A DNA stretch of 64,000 nucleotides from NCBI GenBank assembly GCA_029465975.1, contig CM055741.1, positions 2,487,728 through 2,551,727 on the forward strand. Direction: 5' to 3'. Every line of letters begins with the position of its first letter. Position 1 is the first letter of the stretch. This DNA is from Dallia pectoralis. Taxonomy: Eukaryota; Chordata; Actinopteri; Esociformes; Umbridae. The notes below the pieces were generated by a model that saw nothing but the letters and a program-made list of their open reading frames with translations, was not told the origin of the DNA and did not search any database. This document shows positions 44,741 to 56,355 of the stretch, in pieces. Position numbers and translations under genes: made by a program.

Positions 44741-46812
44741 CTGACGTGTTAAACAGGCTTTCTGAACTCCAGTTGGATCCCTCACGGGCAGAGTAACACG
44801 AAGTACATAAAAAGCGACAGTGGTGGTGTCCAAAATAGATTCAGAGGGCGACATTTAAAGATTAATTGGGCAACGATTTGTTGACAGGTCTTCTGTCGTT
44901 GGAGTTGTGCACTGGAGGATTTGGCCACAACACGTGCCAGACTGTTACCTGTCTTTATGGCCGGCTACATGTTTCGATTTTCAAATGTAAAGACTACGTA
45001 CATTGCGGGTAAACACAGTGCAGGAGGGCACAGCTCTCATCTGATATAGAGCTGGGAATCTTCCAATCGGCTGGCTCCAAACATCTCTAGGAGAACAGGA
45101 TTACTTTCTTAGTAAACCTTTCGGACAAGGCGATTACATTACATTCTGTGGAAAATGGGAAAACCATCTGGAGATGGACTTGACAATGTCCATGTTCGGC
45201 TACAATCTTGAATCTGACCATGCCGAAACACAAAAGTAGTGACTATCCTGGTGACATTATTGGTTATGAGAAACTAGCACACATGTTAAAGTAGTCTGTT
45301 GGAGAGACACATTTGAGTGAACAACAATAGATTGGTGTCATCTATCATGTTTAACTTATAGCACAATCACAATGGTGGAACGCTTCAATAAATAAGTCCC
45401 AGTTTAGCATAACTTTAAATGTCATTGTCATCTGTAGGGGTTTCGCCTGATACACAGCCTAGATGCTTTACACAATCACTGGTACACAACACAGGTAACG
45501 GAGACTGACGTGGGTAACTGTCTCAGGTACTTGTTCTGGGTTCCCACCTGAACAATGTGGACGTGCAGAGGTTGAGACTGTTGCTATGGGTTACAGCATT
45601 TAAATGAGGAATGATGGTGCAAACAAATTAGGACTTTCCACCTGACCTTTTCTCCATGTAGGCAGTCTGTTTTGACTGACTGTTCTGACGGAGCAGGTTA
45701 TATTTTTAGCGGCGCCCCAAAAATAGACTGAAGCCTGTGTTATGCGTTTGCCATGCTGACAACGCTATTTATCTAGTAACTTATTATCATTTGAAGCCTC
45801 TGGTGAATGTGTTTATGTTGAACCCTATCAAATACACACATAACTTCCCTTTGTGACCTGGTATGGCTAGTGTAATTATGTGTTATTGAATTAACACCTG
45901 CACCCAACTGTCAACTTTTGGAGTATAAAACGGTCTCGTTTCTTTCAGACGACACAGTATGGGAAGAGTGAACATAAGACACTACTGTTATTTTCCTGGC
46001 GGCTACTGTTACATTGGTGTTGGGCTTCGGTCCAAAACAAGATGGTGGTCAAAAGGCGTTGAGTGTAACTGTGTTAACTATGCTTTCCGGGCGACAGTGG
46101 TTGTTCAAATCCTGGTTCAAATCCTGTATGGAGGGACTAGATATGTATCGAATGTTGCCTTTACGAAGTCTTATAAACAGTTTTAACAAGTCGTTATTAC
46201 TATGAGGGTTTACTGTTTCTGGTTATTAAAGATATAATCATATGCTCCAAGGGTGTGTTTGTAATCGAGAGCCGTCAGAGCACACACACAGACACACACC
46301 AAGCCGTCTAAGAATACTAGCATGGGGAAGCCCTGCCGGAGAACTGGTAATCCCCCATTTCCTACAACACTTTCACATGTTGGCTATAAATAGTCTGGCC
46401 ACTCAAGTGTCAGGGGAAGCCTCAGCTCTCAGATGGATTCTCACTACAAGGCTATCAAGTGAGGAGAAGTTATTTACTGTCGCGTACTTATTAACAGTTT
46501 GTTTTGAAAAGGCTTTAGGCTCCTCCAATTCCGCGTGTGCTTGAGGCTTCTCTGATTTTGCCGCCAGGATCTCTTTCGCTTCTCTGTTTACCAGTTGCAG
46601 GGGCTGGCAGAAAGGACTTCGTGTGTAACAGTATTAACCTTGGCATTAACCTTGGCGCCCTCTACTGGAAACGTGTTATACTACACCTTGTTCTGAGGTC
46701 ACATGCCGTAGTAGGCCAGCACACATACAGAAAAATGTGTGAGCAACTTTTTAGTGGTTCACATGTCACGGTATAATTACTGTGTCGTATCACTCGATGT
46801 AAATCTTATCAC

Positions 46813-46990
46813 ATGTAGCGCAGTAAATACGGTTTTGTGTTCTCGCGAGGACAGGGTCAGATCTCGCTCTGCTGAGAGTGTTGAAGTAATGGTAACGCGC
46901 AGGCGCAACAATACCTGGCCATTTAAATCCACCTGTCAAGGTAAAATCAAGAGCTCCAACATCACGCATGTATAACCAGAATAACAAGTG
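46813..46990 (+). promoter_or_regulatory. Promoter-like block 1 with TCTCGCGAGG
   Basis: It contains TGTAGCGCAG, TCTCGCGAGG (46841-46850), CAGATCTCG and then a GTAAAATC donor at 46941. The whole layout resembles the block at 47670-47860. It may be an old first exon or an alternative promoter of ZNF-4. Confidence 0.5.
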
Positions 46991-47185
46991 AATTCGTTTT
47001 CGTAGTACTTGTCCACGCCCAGCCAATTAATGAATCTGTACATGTTTTTTACTTGCAAGCAAATGGACATATGAACGGCTATAGCCAAGTGAAGTAGTTA
47101 GTCAGTGGTCGACTTGAAATTAAAGGTCCTCGTTGTTCTTTTACTGTTGTCCATGGAAAAGACGGCGGGTCACTGATACGTGTGC

Positions 47186-47236
47186 ACTAGTGTATAATAC
47201 TATATATAGTATAGTATATAGTGTTATACACTAGCG
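47186..47236. repeat. AT-rich inverted repeat
   Basis: CTAGTGTATAA at the left pairs with TTATACACTAG at the right across a TATATAGTATAGTATATAG centre. It can fold as a near-continuous hairpin and lies between the two promoter-like blocks. Confidence 0.8.
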
Positions 47237-47669
47237 CAATAGTACGTATATAGCACCAGCTTTTAAGGACAATTAAAAAATAATGATGTGACGGCATCCA
47301 CATTTCTGCAGACACACCCACGGAAACATCTGTCTCCATTGCTAGATGTTTTTTGCTGTTTTGATGTCTACTTGAAGCATCACTCAGAAATAATAGTTTG
47401 CTTACCAACACTAACCTCAATAAAAGTGCTTGTAGAGTCAGTAAACAATCGAATGCATCTTTGCAACAATACTTGCATATGGGTTGGTCATGCAGTGGGT
47501 AGCTATATAGTAGATGACAGTTCAACCACTAGATGGCACTACTGAACCGTAGTAAATACAGCTTACTGATTGATGATGCCTGTTAAACCGTATTAGATCC
47601 TAAAAATAATTACATTTTCAATTTTAAAAAACGATTGTGTGAAATTGCCCAAAGATTTGAGCTCTTGTA

Positions 47670-47860
47670 GCGCAGCCACGACGGTTGTGAGGAAACGTGT
47701 TCTCGCGAGAAAAGGAACAGATCTCGTTCTGGTGAATCTGTTGACGTTATCCTTACAAGTTACAGCACGCAGCTTGCTACAACGAGAATAACTGCCAGGT
47801 CATCAAGTGTCGAGGTAAAATCCAGTTTTCATACATAATGTTTTTATAACCGGGATAACA
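47670..47860 (+). promoter_or_regulatory. Promoter-like block 2 with TCTCGCGAGA (likely ZNF-4 promoter)
   Basis: A perfect palindrome TCTCGCGAGA lies at 47701-47710, a known core element of TATA-less vertebrate promoters. A GTAAAA donor follows at 47815. ZNF-4 coding starts 750 bp downstream on the same strand, so this is the likely first exon. Confidence 0.6.
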
Positions 47861-48377
47861 ATTGATTTGGTTATCGTAGTACTCCTCCACATCTGGTATA
47901 GCTGGCGAAGGAGCACTCTTACTGTTGTCCATGAAGAAGACGGCTGGTCACTGCTTATTTAGGCCGACCATTACCTGCCCTTATGCCTGCTACTGCCATG
48001 TTATGTTGCTTTATGCAACACGTCAGCTCCACTATCCTGCGACTGAGTTCCATAATGGGCTTTTATAATGAAATACTTGCATGACGTCACACGCAAGCCG
48101 TGTGGGGACGGTGAGTTCAGTTTATCTGAGCGGCCTTGACACAGTTCCCAAATATAGAAGTCAAGCAGCGACCTGTAAGCCTGTGTGATGAGTACAACAC
48201 TGTAGGAACCATTCCACCATTAAGAAGTCAGGCTGTTCTTGGTGCAAGTCGACCCAACCGACTGTACAGTGAGCGCTTATAACCTGCCGAATCAGTGATT
48301 TAACTTAACAGGTGTTTTGGTAAAATAACAAGAATTAAGTGGGTGCTTTCATTCGTCAGATTGTAATTGTCTATGGC

Positions 48378-48445
48378 ACAGGTGTCAAACCGGTTTCACG
48401 GAGGGCCGAGTGACTACAGGTTTCTGCTCTCACCTTGAATCGATA
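48378..48445. mobile_element. Fragment of a dispersed fish repeat
   Basis: CACAGGTGTCAAACC and CACGGAGGGCCGAGTG, with ACAGGTTTCTGCTCTCACCTT, resemble a high-copy repeat I associate with salmon and pike genomes. It is short and has no coding part. Confidence 0.55.
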
Positions 48446-48563
48446 TGCAATATGTGGCATCTCATCTCTTTACTACATATTTTATTCCAGCATTTTGTTA
48501 GGCTTCATTGTCTGGGAAACCACCTCAATCTGCTTTCTTCTTTTAAAGAATCTCTAAGCTGCC

Positions 48564-50490
48564 ATGTCTGAACTCAGATATCAGAGTTTGGAAGGTTGTG
48601 TTCCAGCCAAGAGAAGTTCACATCAGGGTCCAGAGATCGTGTTAGTGAAGCTGGAGGACTGCCCACAACCACTGGTACTCAATGTTATTGTCAAAAAAGA
48701 AGAAGAGGAAAAAGAAATCTGGGAGAGGGAAAATAAGGAGATTAAAGAGAACGTGGAGGAGGGGTCAGTGAAAGAGGAGGTGGAGGACATTGCCCTCGGA
48801 GAAAAACAGCAGGAGAACATGGAAGAGGAGGAAGCAGTGGATGGTATCATTGATCCAGGTAAGTTCAGGTGTGGAGTATGGAGGGAGGTTTATGTATTGG
48901 CTCCCATTCCATAACTATTAATAGGTTGTTTTATTGATTCAATGTCTTTTGGAAAGGGGCATTTATTAAAAAAACATTCAATTAGTACACTATTGGTGTG
49001 AGGAAGAGCACATTCACTTAACATTTCTAGACAGATAAATAAAAGTGACAAGGCCTTGCCAAACTGCGTTGGATTTGCCACAGTGAACACATTTCTGTTT
49101 TGACTCAATCTGCCGAGGGCCGTAGCAATGAAGCTGAGCCGTAATCGTGAACTTTGAGCTTTGGGAGTTACAAAAAAACATTGTCCATGATCAGTCTTGT
49201 CAATTTTTTTTGGTTCAAGCCAGATTGTTTTCAGAAACATTTTGATTAGGGATTTGATTTGTATTCAGTTATGGATGATTACATTAACACGTCTTAAAGC
49301 CGATGATACATTCTTTCTTTGTTTTCCTGACACTATATGTGCCGTATTTTCTCACAGGAGATATCTCAAACCCGGGTTCAGACAACGAGACCAATTCCAC
49401 AGCATTAAGAAACTACACAGCGATCTCAAGACAGAAACAACACCACTGCATGGACTGTTTCACTAGTTTCTATGAGTCACAGGAGTTGAGAATCCACACC
49501 TGTAGGCCACGCCCCTGTACAGAATGTAGAGGAAGTTTCATTTGCCCGACTCACCTCAACTCACAAAAAACAGGAAACAAAAAGAACACGCACCTCTGTG
49601 GTGAATGTGGGAAGACATTTCAGACACCAAGTAAACTCAAAACACACCAGCGAAGTCACACAGGAGAGAGGCCGTACACCTGCTCTGTTTGTGGGAAGGG
49701 TTTCAGTCAGTCGAACCAACTAAAGACACACCAGAGAACTCACACAGGAGAGAGGCCGTATACCTGCTCTGTTTGTGGGAGGAGTTTCAGTCAGTTGAAT
49801 GAACTACAAACACACCAGAGGACTCACACAGGAGAAAAGCCATACACCTGCTCTGAGTGTGATAAACATTTCAGTCAGTTGTCAACTTTGAAAAAACACC
49901 AGCTAACTCACACAGGAGAGAAGCCTTACCAATGTTCTAATTGTGGCAAGAGTTTTAGCAGGTTACATCAACTGAAGTCACACCAAATAACGCACACAGG
50001 AGAGAAGCCTTACCAATGCCCTCAATGTGGGAAGTGTTTCACCAGGTCACATCTATTGAAGGCGCACGAGAATACGCACAAAGAGGATAAACCTTACCAA
50101 TGTTCTCAATGTGGGGATAGTTTCACCAGTTTATATTTCTTAAAGAAACACCAGTTAACTCACACAGTAGACAGGTCTTACCACTGTTTCCAGTGTGGGA
50201 AGAATTTTATTCAGTCATCAACTCTGAAGACCCACCAGGTAACTCATACTGGTAAAAAGTTGTTCCATTGCACAGAGTGTGGGAAGTCCTTTGGTCAATC
50301 ATCTACTCTGAAAACACACCAGCTAACACATACAGGAGAAAAACCTCACAGCTGCACTCAGTGTAGAAAGAGTTTCATTAGGTCATCAACTTTGAAGAAA
50401 CATCTGAGAACACACACAGAAGAAAAACATTCAGATTTAAAGATACACCAGCATAATCACACAGAAGAGAAGCATATCCACTGCTCCTAG
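48564..50490 (+). CDS. C2H2 zinc-finger protein ZNF-4 (10 fingers)
   Basis: There are two coding exons, 48564-48858 and 49358-50490, joined by a phase 1 intron (GTAAGT and TCTCACAG), giving 475 residues. The start at 48564 (MSELRYQSLE) is the first ATG after an acceptor near 48548. Exon 1 encodes the head VPAKRSSHQGPEIVLVKLED, then QPLVLNVIVKKEEEE and more acid-rich sequence. The same head occurs in ZNF-5. VKLE and VKKEE fit the sumoylation consensus. Exon 2 begins with two degenerate fingers (HHCMDCFTSF, RPCTECRGSF, each lacking a proper His pair). Ten canonical fingers follow from HLCGECGKTF to HSCTQCRKSF, and then a broken repeat at the C-terminus. It is predicted to be a nuclear DNA-binding regulator. 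Polyadenylation signals lie at 50545 and about 50708. Confidence 0.9.
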
Positions 50491-51529
50491 TTGGTTGGTC
50501 ATCGGATCCTAAGGTGTAACAGCCATTGTCATCGGACAGCATTCAATAAAAGTTAATTTCAAACCACAGAAGTAAAACACATTATTAAGTAAATGTTATC
50601 AACAAATCCAACAGTTGTGCTTCAGTAGAGCAAGGATTCTGTATGTATTCTGTATTGTTCTACTGCTGCAACCCTTGAAACATGTTATGAACCTTGAATG
50701 TCATGTAATAAACCCTGGACGTATGGTAAATAATTGAATATCCAGTAGGTAAATACTGAGTGGTATTTTCATGTTGAGTATTAATATTCCAGGTAGATGG
50801 AGCACATTACTCTAATGTTACAAGTCGTGTAAAAAGTATAGCGTTTCAGGAACATGCGTAGTATGTATCATTAATCCACTACACATTGTAGGAACATGTA
50901 GTGAATTTGTAAATTACAGAATTTGACCGTGCTTAATAATTTTTAATTAACGGGTTGTTTTATTGGTGAAGTAAAATAAATAAAAGAGAACTTTAATACA
51001 TGAGTATTGAATATATAAACTGGTTTCCCTCAATCAAACTCCTGTCCCGTATATTTACGTCACGTCCTGTTTTTGGTGCTGGCTGAAAACCGTTCAAGGG
51101 AGTTGCGTGAGCTTATAGTCGGAAATGGTAGCATCTGTAGCCAGTTAGGACTTTTTTAATGTTTGGCATTAATATAAAGAAGTCATTTAACATTGAAATT
51201 CGATGCATTAACACAATTGCTAACTTGCTAGCCATCGCTTGTTGAAACGTCCCGCCCACCCGACCAATCAGACAAGCCAGGGTGATCCGGGAGTGAACAT
51301 CAGAGGAAAGAAGTCTGAAATCAACATAATCATGTGACACTTATCGCTTTAACTCTTGTAACCAACGTTGTTTGACACGTAAATGTAATAGCAAGCAAGC
51401 CAGTAGATAATTCAGCTGAAACATGAACAAAAATCACTCGGGTATTACTTTTTTTTTATTGAAAAAAAAGAAAGAAGTTCGCATATTAAGTGGAATACTT
51501 CAGTGTTTCTGTTGCTATAACAAAACATT
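50491..51529. other. Convergent 3' flanks of ZNF-4 and ZNF-5
   Basis: This holds the ZNF-4 3' UTR (AATAAA 50545-50550) and the ZNF-5 3' flank. AT-rich DNA with no recognised gene fills the centre. Confidence 0.6.
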
Positions 51530-52616
51530 TTAAACTACATTGGGAGCAATAAAAACGCTTGAAATACTTGCGTGTATTCTCTCATGTGATTTCATGTTAG
51601 CTAGACGAAAGAATCTTTTTTCACAGTGTAAGCATTTGTAAGGCTTCTCTCCAGTGTGTATCCTCTCATGTTCTTTCAGGTTACCTAGCTGGATAAAACT
51701 CTTCTCACACTGCGAGCATTGGTAAGGCTTCTCTTCTGTGTGTATCTTCTTATGTTCTTTCAGGTGTCTTGACAAGGTAAAATTCTTCCCACATTGGAAG
51801 CAGTGATGAGGCTTCTCTCCAGTGTGTATCCTCTCATGTTCCTTCAGGTTTCCTAGATGGTTGAATCTTTTTTTGCACTGTGAACATCTGTATGGTTTCT
51901 CTCCCGTGTGTATCCTCTCATGTTCTTTTAGGTTTCCCAGACAATCAAATCTCTTTTCGCACTCGTTGCATTGGTAAGGCTTCTCTCCTGTGTGCTTTCG
52001 CTTATGCCTGTTCAGACTTCCTGACTGGGAATAACTCCTCCCACACTGAGAGCATTGGTATGTTTTTTTCCCACTGTGCACTCTTTCCAGCGACTTCAGA
52101 TCTCCTGACTGACTGAATATCTGACCCCGTTGGGACGTCTCTCGTTCCAGTTCCACAGTTATTGGGCTTCCTCCTGCCAAAGAGAAACAGGGGCAATATT
52201 GTTGAACAGAAAGCAAATGGTTAGAGTTAAGACTTGCTGGCTTTAAGCTGTTCAGACCAATCAACAAATCCCAAGTCCCAATCACCCAATTAGAAATACT
52301 GCCATTCTTGACCAACTTTAAGCCCCTCCTCCCAGTTGACCACCCTAAACATACCTAGGTTAATGTTACCGCCTACTTCCACATCCTCTTCTCTGTTGCC
52401 CAGGTCTTCTTCTTTGACAGTAAGTTCGTCCACCTCTTGTTTTAACTTGTTAATAATTCCTCTCTCGTCAATTCCTGTCTCTTGCTCTTCCTCTTTGACA
52501 ATCACATTTAGCACCAGGGGTTGACCGCAGTCCTCCAGCTTCACCATAACCATCTCTGGACTCTGTGAGCTTCTCTGGGCTGGAACCCCAGTACCCAGGG
52601 ACTTGGAATCAGACAT
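51530..52616 (-). CDS. C2H2 zinc-finger protein ZNF-5 (6 fingers)
   Basis: There are two coding exons, 52616-52355 and 52173-51530, joined by a phase 1 intron (GTATGT and TTTGGCAG), giving 301 residues. The N-terminal head VPAQRSSQSPEMVMVKLED followed by GQPLVLNVIVKEEEQE closely matches ZNF-4, so the two are paralogues now arranged tail to tail. Exon 2 has a degenerate first finger without cysteines (GQIFSQSGDLKSLERVH). Six good fingers follow, from YQCSQCGRSY to YKCLHCEKRF. Several share the recognition string NLKEHERIHTGEKP, so the fingers were multiplied recently. The last residues are ISSVFIAPNVV. It is predicted to be a nuclear DNA-binding factor with fewer fingers than its paralogue. 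An ETS-type motif lies upstream at 52783-52791. Confidence 0.88.
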
Positions 52617-54076
52617 GAACGGATAGAGACGGATTCAGAAGTGGCTGCAGTTAACTTTGTTTGAGACCACTGTCAACAGGGGTAACCCATTTTTGGGAAG
52701 TGGTACTGGCCACTGGTCTTCTCCAAATAATATGTGTTGGTGCATCATACATCCTCATTCATTATATTAATTGTAAAAAAAAACTTCCGGGTATTTGGTC
52801 GTAGTGTCATATTTGCATTGCTAGACTTTTGATATCCATCCGCAAGCTAGCTATCTCAAATAGATCTTGCTTACACATGTTCATCGATGTTAATCTGATT
52901 ATGGAAACGTGTGTTAGAAAGCTCGATTTAACCTCGATTTACCTGAATTAGTTATTCTTGATGTTGTCGCCAGCGGCACATTAGCATAACGCCAACAACC
53001 TGACCAGAACAAGATGTGAAGCTGTGTAAACCGATAGATATAACAGCTTTATATATGTAGTAAAAATCATCAGGAACGTAAATAACGTTTGCTTTCTAAA
53101 ACCAGAAGTGACGTCTCTTTGCGGAAGTACGGTGGGTAGGTAACAACTCAACGTGTTACCACTAACATTTCATATTAACAGCCGGGCAATTAGACTTATA
53201 ATCGAGATATATTGGTCAGGGTAAATATTACTGCTAGCTCTTTTGCCTGGGTGAAAGCGAACGTAAGCTAACAGTGTTATTGTCGTTCTTTAATATCACA
53301 GGGTTCGTTTGCTTCATTGATGCTAACTGTAACACACTGTGAGTCCCGAAACAACAGTCTCAATATTTCACAACAATACGACTGTTTTTGTTTAATTTAG
53401 CCGTTAAGTTATGTTAATGTTAGTAACTGCTAAATACAATTAACGACAGTAATTTGTTGCGTCCATTAGCAATATTGTGTATTTTAAAACTCCACAATTC
53501 TCTAGAATTGGCCAGATTCTGTAATAAACAATGTCGGTGGTGATACTATTCAGTTTACCTTCTCATCTCTGGTAAACATCGGTTTTGTTACATTAAACCA
53601 CTGGTTATCGGCTGTTTTAATTTTTTATTTAACCTTTATTTAACCAGGTAGGCCGATTGAGAACAAATTCTAATTTGCAACGGCGACCTGGCCAAGATCA
53701 GGCGAGAAATGTGCAGGACAACATAGAGTTACATAGTAAGTACATAGAACACAAATAACAAATTATAGTGAGACACAATAAATACAGGGTCAAGTAAAAC
53801 AGGATGAGGTAAAAGTGGTTCTTTTGTGCAGCATAGATAAGGCACTAGCGAATATATTTTAAAATATAAAAGTACAATGAGTATATTTTTACTGGATATT
53901 CAAATATTAAAGTGTGTCTAGCAGGTAAGTCATTTGAGTGCATGTTACATGTGTCGTACATTAATAAGTGTGTGTGTGTGTATATGTGTGTTTGTGTACC
54001 GACTCAGCTTGAGCGCTATAAATGGATCCACACATCTGTGTTAAAGACGAACCTGCTAGCGGTCCCGAACCTGCAA
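52617..54076. promoter_or_regulatory. Divergent promoter region of ZNF-5 and ZNF-6
   Basis: The two genes diverge here. On the ZNF-5 side there is ACTTCCGGG (52783-52791). A CRE-like TGACGTCT (53109-53116) and an ETS-type GCGGAAGTA (53121-53129) lie close together and may drive ZNF-6. A dispersed repeat occupies about 53625-53720. Confidence 0.5.
53625..53720. mobile_element. Dispersed fish repeat fragment
   Basis: TTTATTTAACCAGGTAGGCC, then GAGAACAAATTC, then GGCGACCTGGCCAAGATCAG match a sequence I know as very common in salmonid-type genomes. Its class is uncertain and no coding part is present. Confidence 0.65.
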
Positions 54077-54495
54077 ATGGCTGGCGCTACCCTCTCCAGA
54101 TCTCGGAAATTGACTCCAGACACGAAGGTAAACTTTACCTTCATATGTCTCCTGTTTTCTGTTAAATTTGTGAACATAGCGTATCGTTTGCTCAGCACAC
54201 TTGCTAAAAGTCTCCAGGTGATTGACATAAGCATACTATTAGCCATTAGTTAAGATACAATGCTGGAAGTCTGCGTGTAAAGAGGCCTAGGGGGATAACG
54301 ATTGGTATGAATACACAACTGAGGTAAGACCTGGACGTTTGATAAACCTTTTTGGAGGATTCCCACATTTTCTTTTAATTCTGAGAACCATACACCTCCT
54401 AATTGCTTTATGCTATTAAGAATTTTCTTTGTCTGACGTTTTCAGAATACTCTGATTTTGTGTCATGTTCAGGTCTTATTGACCATATGGATGTG
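54077..54495 (+). promoter_or_regulatory. Spliced upstream ORF of ZNF-6
   Basis: An exon ending at 54127 (GTAAAC donor) opens an ATG frame at 54077 reading MAGATLSRSRKLTPDTK. Joined to the next exon (from 54473) it runs past the ZNF-6 ATG in another frame and stops at about 54495. If this exon is used, it is an overlapping upstream ORF. The splice itself is inferred. Confidence 0.4.
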
Positions 54496-56355
54496 AAGCC
54501 AGAGAACCCAAGTGTCACTGAGGAAGGCAAATCCATATTCAGTGTGATTGTCAAATATGAGAATGGAAAGGGAATTAAAGATGAATATGAAGAAGAAGAA
54601 GAAGATTGCTTGGTTGATCAAGGTAATGTCAGGCTGGATGTTTTGTTTTTAGGCTGTGTTCGTGGTAAATGAAGTTCAAATTATGAATATGTTGAAAAGA
54701 AAAAAATAACACACTAAAATCGATGGAGAAAATGTGTCTATTATTTTTGGTGTAACATACATTCTTTACTAGAACTTCTTATCAGCTGATTTTCTATGGG
54801 TGGAGTTAAGGGATGCCTGCTTTTTAATCACTAGGCAATATAAGAACCTTACTACGGTCACATTATCCTAGTTTTACTGGCCTGACAGGTATTTTTAGTT
54901 CCACCAAGATCGAAAACCTTTATACTAACACACACAGAGACTTGTTTAGTCCAAACTATTCTAACCGGGTTAAACGAGACTGAACCCGAAGACAATAGAA
55001 CAATAGACACACACACACTTCTTCAATTTGGTCTGAACTATTCTAGTCTGTTTTCTCTCTGGCTTCAGATCCAGACTACACGCCAAGTCCCACATTATTG
55101 CTGAACACAGACGTACTGGTGGGGAACAAGGCCTGTGGAACCGGAAAAAGACCCCACCAGTGCGCCAACTGTGGAAAAACCTTCGAGAGGTTGTCACGCC
55201 TGAAGAGGCACGAGCCGTCCCACCGGAGGAAGACCAAACACCCGTGCCTCGACTGTGATCAGTCTTTGGCCAACCTCACAGACCTGAAGAGACACAAGGC
55301 GACGCACAGAAGCAAGGAGAGGCCATCCCATCAATGTCCCCAGTGTGGAAAGATTTTTGAGAAGCTCTCGCGTCTCCGGAGGTAAGCCAGACTGTCGACG
55401 ACAACCGTTTATTCTGGGGAATCATCGTGTTATGTGGACATAGCTATTAAATAAGAGCCAATCAAACACTTGCATATCTGGGCTAATATTACTGTTGGCT
55501 CCAGTTCAGGCTGTTGAGTAAAACTGCCCCATCCTGTCACCTTTCATCAGCCACCTGGACAATGGCATGCGTTGTTTAATGTAATATTATTTAATCTATC
55601 ATTCATTTGTGTCTGATGTTGTTTAATCCGATCTAAGGCATCAGCCCGTACACCAGAGGAGGAAAAGGACAGATCACCCGTGCCCTGTATGTGGCAAGAC
55701 CTTCAAGAAGTTATCAGGACTGCTTAGGCATGAACGAGGACACACAGGAGAGAAACCATTTCTCTGCTCTCAGTGTGGGAAGTGCTTTGCTGACGACTGT
55801 CACCGTAAAGTCCATGAGCTGGCGCACCAAGGGAGGATGGCGCGACCCCATCGCTGTTCCGACTGTGGCAACTGTTTCCCCAAACTGTCAGAGCTTCGTC
55901 GCCACCAGAGGGCACACACAGGGGAGAAGCCCCACCATTGTCCAGACTGCGGGAAGACTTATTCCCGGTCAGAAACCCTCAAAAGGCACCAGCTGACTCA
56001 TACGGGTGAGAGACCTCACCTCTGTCCTGACTGTGGGAAAAGCTTCATTGACTTGACACAGTTAAAGTCCCACATACGCATTCATACTGGAGAGAAACCA
56101 TTTCACTGTAGTGTGTGCGGGAAGGCTTTCTCACAAAGTAGCAACATGAGGGCACACCATAGGACTCACACAGGGGGGAAACCTTACCACTGTGCAGACT
56201 GCGGGGCCGTTCTTTCTACATCTTCCAGTTTGAAAGAGCATCAGCTCATTCATACAGGGAAACGGCCCTTTCAGTGTGTGGTCTGCTGCAAAAGCTTTCG
56301 TCACATCTGGACACTCAGAAAACACCAGCGGATTCACACGCGCACACCGGAATAA
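54487..56355 (+). CDS. C2H2 zinc-finger protein ZNF-6 (11 fingers, intron inside a finger)
   Basis: There are three coding exons: 54487-54622, 55069-55381 and 55638-56355, giving 388 residues. The start ATG at 54487 (MDVKPENPSV) is the only one in frame within its exon. Exon 1 is acidic (VIVKYENGK, then a Glu run) like the heads of ZNF-2, ZNF-4 and ZNF-5. VKPE and VKYE fit the sumoylation consensus. Exon 2 encodes fingers 1, 2 and the first half of 3 (HQCPQCGKIFEKLSRLRR). Exon 3 supplies its histidines (HQPVH) and fingers 4-11. The phase 2 intron thus interrupts a finger just before its first His. Finger 10 (YHCADCGAVLSTSS) lacks the usual Lys-x-Phe. It is predicted to be a nuclear DNA-binding regulator. 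A polyadenylation signal is at about 56395. Confidence 0.88.

Larger units (their letters stand above)
40421..46800. other. Gene-free region upstream of MYH-b
   Basis: I find no supported gene in this 6.4 kb apart from repeats. The short open frames here lack splice context and family resemblance. The region could hold distal muscle enhancers. A pair of AT-rich MEF2/CArG-like motifs lies at about 45695-45730, but none is a perfect consensus. Confidence 0.5.

Noticed and set aside
45959..46776. Several 60-100-codon frames upstream of ZNF-4
   Set aside because: No domain, no supported splice sites and no repeat of known coding exons. They are likely chance frames.
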